A DNA stretch of 27,211 nt from assembly GCA_910588865.1 (NCBI GenBank), contig CAJUSJ010000054.1:1-27211 (forward strand), read 5' to 3'. Source of the stretch: an uncultured Lachnospiraceae bacterium (lineage in GTDB: Bacteria > Bacillota > Clostridia > Lachnospirales > Lachnospiraceae). Numbering within the stretch: the first letter of the stretch is position 1; every line of letters begins with the position of its first letter. The notes under the pieces were generated by a model that was given only the letters and a program-made list of their open reading frames with translations, was not told the DNA's origin and did no database searches. Of the stretch, positions 22,550 to 27,211 are shown in pieces. Position numbers and translations under genes: made by a program.

Positions 22550-23272
22550 GTGAAAAATGTGATTGTCAAATCAGGAAAGGAAGGCTGTCTGATCAAGAAC
22601 AGTCAGGAGGTCATATTGGTTCCGGCTTACGGGAAAGCCAACTGTATCGACACAACCGGGGTAGGAGACAATTTTGCCTCTGGGTTTATCAGCGCTTATC
22701 TCCGGGGCCAGGATCTTCTGATCTGCGGGCAATATGCCAACGCGGTGGCCTCGGTGTCCGTGGAACATGTGGGAGCCACAACAGGAGTCAAAGACCTGCA
22801 GACGGCCGAGACCCGTTATCAGGAGTACTTAAAGTACGGAGATCTGGATATCATCCAGGCAAAATACAGTGTCCTTGACCGCCAGACCGAGGAAGAACTG
22901 CTGCCTCTCTGCAAGGAGAACGGCATTGTGCTCCAGGCATACTCCCCTCTGGAGCAGGGACTTTTAAGTGGAACCTACACCAAGGATTACAAGCCCCAGG
23001 GAGCCCAGTACAACAAGAAGTGGTTCCAGGCCGGCAATATGGAGAAAGTCATCGACATGACGGAAAGCTGGGGCAGGCTCTGCGACAAGTACCAGTGCAC
23101 CATCCCCAGCCTGGCTTTGGCGTGGGTTTTGGCCCAAGGAGACTGCGTCACCATCCTCAGCGGCGCCTGCGCGGAGAAAGAGATCCGGGAAAATGTGAGA
23201 GCCGCTGAACTGGAGCTTGAAAAAGAGGATATTCAGTGGATGCGGGAAATGGCGGAAAATCTGGAAAAGTGA
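22550..23272 (+). pseudogene. In-frame fusion of PfkB-kinase tail and aldo/keto-reductase tail
   Basis: An uninterrupted 240-codon frame made of two unrelated gene ends. Residues 1-95 are the C-terminal part of a PfkB sugar kinase (VKSGKEGCLIKN, DTTGVGDNFASGFISAYLRG with the catalytic aspartate, ANAVASVSVEHVGATTG). Residues 96-240 are the C-terminal half of an aldo/keto reductase (KYGDLDIIQAKYSVLDR, LCKENGIVLQAYSPLEQGLL, LALAWVLAQGDCVTILSGA). The sugar-binding half of the kinase and the catalytic Asp/Tyr/Lys/His part of the reductase are missing. The frame begins with GTG at 22550 without a ribosome site, where the aminotransferase remnant ends. The join near 22824-22837 carries AGTAC twice, suggesting a deletion at short homology. 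Probably non-functional, although the frame remains open. Confidence 0.75.
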
Positions 23273-23300
23273 TGATGAAAGACAGAAAGGATCAAAATAT

Positions 23301-24104
23301 ATGAGATTGTCAACGGTTACAGATGAGGTTTTGACAGACCGGTCACCAGGGGCGTTTCCAAGGATCTTTGAGACCGCTGTCCGGGAAGGCGTGACGAATT
23401 TTGAGATCCGCATGGTGGAGGCCAAGCGTTTTCCCATCTGCGAATCTCAGGCCTGGGACAGGATGAAACAGTATGGAAAAGAGTACGGCATAACGTTTTC
23501 CGCCGTGTCGCCGGGGCTGTTTAAGTGTGGGGTTTGCCATGACCTGATGCCTCTCTACCAGAAATACTTGCTGCCCATGAGCATGGACTTGGCGGAAACC
23601 ATTGGTGTGAAGACCCTGATCGTGTTCGGCATTGTGAGGGAACAGGAAGAGACAGCAGATGAGTTTAAGAGAGTAGTGGAGATCCTGCGAGGCGCTGTGG
23701 AAACAGCGGCGGCCAGGGGCTTCACGGTGCAGCTGGAAAATCTTCCGGGAACCTGGGCAGACACCAGCGACAGCTGTCTGAGGCTTTTGAAGGCAGTGGC
23801 TCATCCCGCTTTTGGGTATATCTGGGACACCGGGAATTTGTACGAGGCAGAGGAGCGGCACTTTAAAGAGGGCTATGAGAAGCTGAAACCCTATATTAAG
23901 AATGTACACTTAAAAGATGGGCGTTTCATAGATGGGCGGATGTACTGGCAGCACTTGGGACAGGGGCTGACGGATATCAAAGGCCAGGTGGAGGCTCTGA
24001 AGGCGGACGGTTACCAGGGAACCCTCACCCTGGAAGCGAAATGCGAGCCTCAGACAGATGAAGACTTTACAGCCTCCATCCGGTATCTGAAGTCTGTGTT
24101 GTGA
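23301..24104 (+). CDS. Sugar phosphate isomerase/epimerase (xylose isomerase-like TIM barrel)
   Basis: A 267-residue AP-endonuclease-2/xylose-isomerase-like barrel protein. Metal ligands are seen as E in QLENLPGTW (about 144), D in YIWDTGNLYE (about 176), H in KNVHLKDGRF (about 203) and E in LTLEAKC (about 245). This is the pattern of sugar isomerases and epimerases such as the IolE/hydroxypyruvate-isomerase-like group. I chose the ATG at 23301, which has an AGAAAGG ribosome site and begins MRLSTVTDEV; an upstream in-frame ATG at 23217 would overlap the AKR remnant. Substrate is unknown; proximity to the pectin locus and to a glycerate kinase suggests uronate or related sugar-acid catabolism. 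It looks intact, unlike its upstream neighbours. Confidence 0.88.
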   Translation: MRLSTVTDEVLTDRSPGAFPRIFETAVREGVTNFEIRMVEAKRFPICESQAWDRMKQYGKEYGITFSAVSPGLFKCGVCHDLMPLYQKYLLPMSMDLAETIGVKTLIVFGIVREQEETADEFKRVVEILRGAVETAAARGFTVQLENLPGTWADTSDSCLRLLKAVAHPAFGYIWDTGNLYEAEERHFKEGYEKLKPYIKNVHLKDGRFIDGRMYWQHLGQGLTDIKGQVEALKADGYQGTLTLEAKCEPQTDEDFTASIRYLKSVL

Positions 24105-24189
24105 TCACAGGATAAGTCTTTGCTGGTCATTTATTTATGCGCACGGCCCTGAGATAAACTTTGTCAGCAAAGCTGGCAGGGCCTGGCGC

Positions 24190-24224
24190 GCGAGCGGGGA
24201 AGGCAGGTCTTCCCCGCTCGATTA
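24190..24224. repeat. Family B hairpin repeat, copy 2
   Basis: CGAGCGGGGAA (24191-24201) pairs perfectly with TTCCCCGCTCG (24210-24220), and ATTA follows. The ends GCGAGC...CTCGATTA equal those of the copy at 9944-9976. It sits between convergent genes (23301-24104 and 24269-25348) and may end both transcripts, though no U-tract is present. Confidence 0.65.
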
Positions 24225-24268
24225 CAGAGGATTTGCCTTGGAGATATACACATTCAGCACATTATGTG

Positions 24269-25348
24269 TCAAAAACTTTCTATGACCGATTCGTTCATGG
24301 ATCTTATGACCGCCACAGCCAGCTGTACCGCTGCCTCAAAGTCAAAGTGGGAGGCAATGCCATAGTGGGAGTGGATGTAGCGCACCGGAATGCCGATTAC
24401 GATCACCGGGATCCCATCTAAGGAGTTGTGGATCATGGCACCGTTGTTGCCGCCGCCCTCCCTGACAGAGGACTGGACCGCCAGCCCCTGTTTCGCGGCC
24501 AGGTCCAGGGTGTAGCGCTGATACCTGGGATTGCAGATAATAGACCGGTCCATGAAGCGGATCATGGGGCCTTTTTTCAGTGCGGTCTGGATGGCGTAGC
24601 CTTCCGTAAATGTGTCGTCTGCCGGACAGCCTTCGAAACAGATGGCGATTCGGGGCCGTACTTTGTTTACGGCAACCTTTACCCCTCTTTCCCCTACTTC
24701 TTCCTGGGAGGAGAGAACACCCATAATATCCACATCCAGCTTCTGGCCGTGAAGGCGGCTCATGGTCTCTATGAGGGCAGCGCAGCCTATACGGCAGTCA
24801 AAGGCTTTTCCCATCATCACATCCCTCTCCCGGTCATATTGGAATTGGACATCCGAGACAATGGGTTCTCCTATGCGTATCTTAAAGACCTCCTCGGCTT
24901 CCCGGGCGCTGGTGGCTCCCACATCAATGGAATAGTCGGAAATAGCCGGAGCCGCGGCACTGTTTCTTTCAGCCCCGCTCATAAAGTGGACTGGTTTGGA
25001 GGCGATGATGCCGGGAATGTACCTGCCTTCCCCGTTGCGGACCAGGACTTTGCTGGATGGGAGGCAGTTTAAGTTCCAGCCGCCGATGTTGATGAAGCGG
25101 ATGGAGCCGTTTGGCCGGATAGAATGAACCATAAAGCCCACCTCGTCACAGTGGGCGTCTAACATGAATATGGGGCGGTCTCCTCTAAAATCTCTGGGGC
25201 GGATGTAGATGTTGCGCATACAGTCATCGGTCACCTGAGCGAATCCCTGGCAGTACTGCATGGCTATGGGGTATACATCGTCCTCAAAGCCCGAGGGGCC
25301 GAAGGCGTTGGACAGATCGGCAATAAGGTTTAGAGTGTTGGTGTTCAT
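24269..25348 (-). CDS. M42 family metallo-aminopeptidase
   Basis: A dinuclear-metal exopeptidase of the M42 (glutamyl aminopeptidase/deblocking, formerly CelM) family, 359 residues, cytosolic. The N-terminus has SNAFGPSGFEDDV. Metal and catalytic motifs follow: LDAHCDEVGFMVHSI (His/Asp ligands), VGERGVKVA preceded by SSQEE (catalytic Glu-Glu), CFEGCPADDTF (Asp ligand) and RYIHSHYGIASH (final His ligand). The minus-strand ribosome site AGGAGA supports the ATG. It has its own consensus promoter (25393-25421) and is convergent with the isomerase gene, so it is likely independent of the sugar locus. Confidence 0.95.
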   Translation of the reverse strand: MNTNTLNLIADLSNAFGPSGFEDDVYPIAMQYCQGFAQVTDDCMRNIYIRPRDFRGDRPIFMLDAHCDEVGFMVHSIRPNGSIRFINIGGWNLNCLPSSKVLVRNGEGRYIPGIIASKPVHFMSGAERNSAAAPAISDYSIDVGATSAREAEEVFKIRIGEPIVSDVQFQYDRERDVMMGKAFDCRIGCAALIETMSRLHGQKLDVDIMGVLSSQEEVGERGVKVAVNKVRPRIAICFEGCPADDTFTEGYAIQTALKKGPMIRFMDRSIICNPRYQRYTLDLAAKQGLAVQSSVREGGGNNGAMIHNSLDGIPVIVIGIPVRYIHSHYGIASHFDFEAAVQLAVAVIRSMNESVIESF

Positions 25349-25392
25349 TTATTTTTGTTCTCCTGTTCTTGTGTTTCTTAAATACAGTTAGG

Positions 25393-25421
25393 AGTATAGT
25401 TCTAAAAGCAGGAGGTGTCAA
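25393..25421 (-). promoter_or_regulatory. Promoter of M42 peptidase gene
   Basis: On the minus strand TTGACA, 17 bases, TATACT: a near-perfect SigA promoter, about 45 bases upstream of the start codon. Confidence 0.8.
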
Positions 25422-25564
25422 TAGCGGGAATGTTTAACTGGAGGAAGCGGGGACTTGATCGGTTGATGTTCACAGGGGCGCTGTGGCAGGTAAAAGCAGG
25501 AGGAGGCCTGGCTGGCGGGTTGTGTGTGAACAGTGGTATTTCAGGAAAAAACTGTAAAAAATGC

Positions 25565-25593
25565 TGGTCAGACCTTATGATCTCCATTACAAT
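25565..25593 (+). promoter_or_regulatory. Candidate glycerate kinase promoter
   Basis: TGGTCA, 17 bases, TACAAT, 64 bases before the ATG. The -35 box is weak while the -10 box and spacing are good. Confidence 0.45.
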
Positions 25594-25657
25594 GAAAGAG
25601 GAAAGATAAAATCGAATAGGAATAACAACTGGAAAAACGGAAACCGCAGGAGGGCGT

Positions 25658-26800
25658 ATGAGATTTTTATTTGCATCAGATTCATTTAAGGGGACATTAT
25701 CGTCAGAGAAGATTATTGAGTTATTGACAGCGTCAGCAAACAATATTTTTCCTGGCTGTGAGATTGTGGGGGTTCCCATTGCGGACGGCGGGGAGGGTAC
25801 AGTGGATGCGGTGATTGCGGTGACAAAGGGGGAGAAACGTTTTATCACGGTTCATGGGCCTTTGATGGAGGAAGAGGAAAGCTCATATGGGGTTTTTCAT
25901 GAGGACTGTGCCATCATTGAGATGGCGGCGGCTTCCGGTCTTCCCATGGTTCCGCCGGAGAAGAGAAATCCTCTGAACACCACCACCCGGGGGACCGGAG
26001 AGCTAATCCGGGATGCGCTGGAGCGGGGATACAGGAAGATATCCATCGCCATCGGAGGCAGCGCCACCAACGACGGAGGCATGGGGGCCATGAGGGCTCT
26101 GGGGATCCGGTTCCTGGATAACCAGGGGAGAGAACTTGAGGGAAGAGGCTCTGACTTATTGAAAGTGGCAGATATAGATATGGCGGGACTTGATCCAGCT
26201 GTAGCAGAGGCGGAATTTACGGTCATGTGCGATGTGAACAATCCTCTTACAGGGCCTGATGGAGCTGCCTATACATTTGGAAAGCAGAAAGGAGGCACGC
26301 CGGAGATATTAGACCAGTTGGAGGCAGGTATGAAGAATTATGCTGCCGTGATCCGGGAGAAAACGGGCATGGATGTAGATAAGATCCCAGGTGCTGGCGC
26401 GGCCGGAGGACTGGGAGCGGCGCTGTGTGTATTCCTGAAGGCCACGTTAAAGTCTGGCATTGAGACTGTGCTGGATCTGATGGATTTTGACGGATTGTTG
26501 GAAGGGACAGATCTGGTGGTCACAGGAGAAGGCCGGATGGACTGGCAGTCAGCTTTCGGAAAGGTGCCCAGCGGAATCGGACAGCGTTGCCGGGCAAAAG
26601 GAATCCCGGCAGTGGCTATAGTGGGCGGTATGGGAGACGGGGCGGAGAAGATCTACGAGTTTGGAGTGGAGAGCATCCTTTCCACCATTAACGGGGCCAT
26701 GGAGGTCGAGGAGGCTATGGACCGGGCGGAAGAATTGTATAGAAATGCGGCTGACCGGATGTTTAGGCTGCTGCGGGCAGGGATGAAGCTGGGAAAATAG
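25658..26800 (+). CDS. Glycerate kinase (GarK/GlxK family)
   Basis: Phosphorylates D-glycerate (usually to 2-phosphoglycerate in this family) at the end of sugar-acid breakdown, feeding glycolysis. The 380 residues are the typical length. Family hallmarks are FASDSFKGTLSS at the N-terminus, VPIADGGEGTVDAV, NTTTRGTGELIRDAL, IAIGGSATNDGGMGAM, NPLTGPDGAAYTFGKQKG, GAGAAGGLGAAL and VVTGEGRMDWQSAFGK. The ribosome site is GCAGGAGG. It stands as a single gene with promoter upstream and a strong terminator right after the stop. A link to galacturonate/glucarate-type catabolism is plausible from the pectin genes nearby, but not shown. Confidence 0.96.
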   Translation: MRFLFASDSFKGTLSSEKIIELLTASANNIFPGCEIVGVPIADGGEGTVDAVIAVTKGEKRFITVHGPLMEEEESSYGVFHEDCAIIEMAAASGLPMVPPEKRNPLNTTTRGTGELIRDALERGYRKISIAIGGSATNDGGMGAMRALGIRFLDNQGRELEGRGSDLLKVADIDMAGLDPAVAEAEFTVMCDVNNPLTGPDGAAYTFGKQKGGTPEILDQLEAGMKNYAAVIREKTGMDVDKIPGAGAAGGLGAALCVFLKATLKSGIETVLDLMDFDGLLEGTDLVVTGEGRMDWQSAFGKVPSGIGQRCRAKGIPAVAIVGGMGDGAEKIYEFGVESILSTINGAMEVEEAMDRAEELYRNAADRMFRLLRAGMKLGK

Positions 26801-26802
26801 AG

Positions 26803-26855
26803 AAAAGCTGTTTGGTACGCGGGGTACATATGCTTTGTGTACCAGCAGCTTTTTT
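26803..26855 (+). terminator. Glycerate kinase terminator
   Basis: AAAGCTG(TT)TGGTAC pairs with GTACCAGCAGCTTT across a loop that itself contains a GTAC pair, followed by TTTTTT (26850-26855). It starts right after the kinase stop codon and overlaps the apparent 5' end of the next open frame. Confidence 0.8.
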
Positions 26856-27183
26856 AAAGACCAAACTGGAGGCGTGGCTGACGTTTATCGGCTCCGACAG
26901 GCCGGATGATATCCTGGAAGTGGTGAGGTGTTATCCGGAATTTCGGGAGCTATATCAGGAAGTGTTTGAGTTTCGATATCAGAAGAGGGAGTTGATCGAG
27001 ATGTATTCGAAAGCCTTGAGCATTCTGGATGCCAACACAGTGGAATATATGGTTGAGCAGCAGAAGAAAGAGATCCGAAAGCTGACAAAGGCGCTGGAAA
27101 GTAAGACAAAAGCTCTGGAAGAAGAACACAGGGAGGTGGAGCGCCTCCATGCCCTGCTGGAGGCCATGGAAACAAAAAAGTGA
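26856..27183 (+). pseudogene. Rpn/PD-(D/E)XK-family nuclease C-terminal remnant
   Basis: The open frame matches the C-terminal part of Rpn-type recombination-promoting nucleases (transposase_31/PDDEXK families) common in Lachnospiraceae: LEAWLTFIGSDRPDDI, YPEFRELYQEVFEF, KRELIEMYSKAL and NTVEYMVEQQKKEI, then a charged coiled-coil tail to the stop. The N-terminal nuclease domain with its catalytic D/E-x-K is missing. The only upstream starts (26812, 26830) lie inside the kinase terminator and have no ribosome site, so the frame there is accidental. It is a 5'-truncated fossil, consistent with past mobile-element activity at this site. Confidence 0.65.
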
Positions 27184-27211
27184 CGAGACCGGAATATCTG
27201 TCTGAGACGGA

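Larger units (their letters stand above)
25349..25657. other. Divergent control region between M42 peptidase and glycerate kinase
   Basis: About 310 bases without a gene. It contains the minus-strand promoter of the peptidase (25393-25421) and a candidate plus-strand promoter for the kinase (25565-25593). Between them nothing recognisable is seen. Confidence 0.6.

Noticed and set aside
22399..22878. 159-codon plus-strand frame
   Set aside because: It crosses the antisense strand of the aminotransferase remnant and an off-frame of the PfkB/AKR fusion.
25415..25609. 64-codon frame with an apparent GGAGG ribosome site
   Set aside because: The GGAGG bases are in the spacer of the minus-strand M42 promoter and do not suitably precede the GTG; no protein features.

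Overview
The window looks like the chromosome of an anaerobic, Gram-positive, spore-forming gut Clostridia member, most likely Lachnospiraceae. This is inferred from gene order and protein style, not from a database match. The supporting signs are a recA-recX-rny block, a Nudix hydrolase / SpoIIM-like / xerD block resembling the Bacillus nudF-spoIIM-xerD neighbourhood, a Gram-positive LexA box, a choline-binding-repeat secreted protein, a sugar ABC importer without its own ATPase, and an Rpn-type nuclease remnant.

Layout. (1) 1-2741: three co-oriented genes of a surface-polysaccharide type: a glycosyltransferase cut by the window edge, a SAM methyltransferase and a HisC-like aminotransferase. 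The first is visibly AT-rich compared with everything after 5 kb, which suggests transfer. (2) 2742-4800: a decayed zone on the minus strand. It holds an AAA ATPase lacking both ends, whose 5' end coincides with an interspersed palindromic repeat, and a MerR-flavoprotein chimera with a frameshift. (3) 4942-5577: a hexapeptide O-acetyltransferase. (4) 5578-13466: a housekeeping core of recA (SigA-type promoter plus LexA box), recX, rny, a choline-binding-repeat protein, a Nudix hydrolase, a SpoIIM-like membrane protein and xerD. Several of its intergenic gaps contain copies of two short palindromic repeat families. (5) 13649-22183: a pectin/oligogalacturonide locus. A GH105 unsaturated-uronyl hydrolase is divergent from an operon of solute-binding lipoprotein, an unknown 111-aa protein, two CUT1 permeases, a GH28 polygalacturonase without signal peptide, a LacI regulator and apt. 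(6) 22236-23272: a second gene graveyard, with a class V aminotransferase remnant (minus) abutting an in-frame fusion of a PfkB-kinase tail and an aldo/keto-reductase tail (plus). (7) 23301-27183: a sugar-phosphate isomerase-like TIM barrel, an M42 aminopeptidase (minus), a glycerate kinase and an Rpn-family C-terminal remnant.

How the genes fit together. The pectin locus is coherent. Oligogalacturonides are bound by the lipoprotein, imported through the two permeases (energised by an ATPase encoded elsewhere), and cut inside the cell by the GH28 and GH105 enzymes. The LacI protein probably controls the divergent GH105/ABC promoters through two similar palindromes, TGCAAA-N2-TTTGCA and a close variant, in the 0.5-kb gap. 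The nearby PfkB, AKR and isomerase genes look like remains of a once longer sugar catabolic segment.

I found no CRISPR array, rRNA, tRNA, complete insertion sequence or recognisable defence system. The most unusual items are the two repeat families, the in-frame fossil fusions, the unknown protein inside the ABC operon, apt translationally coupled to a pectin-locus repressor, and a good promoter with no evident gene upstream of recA.
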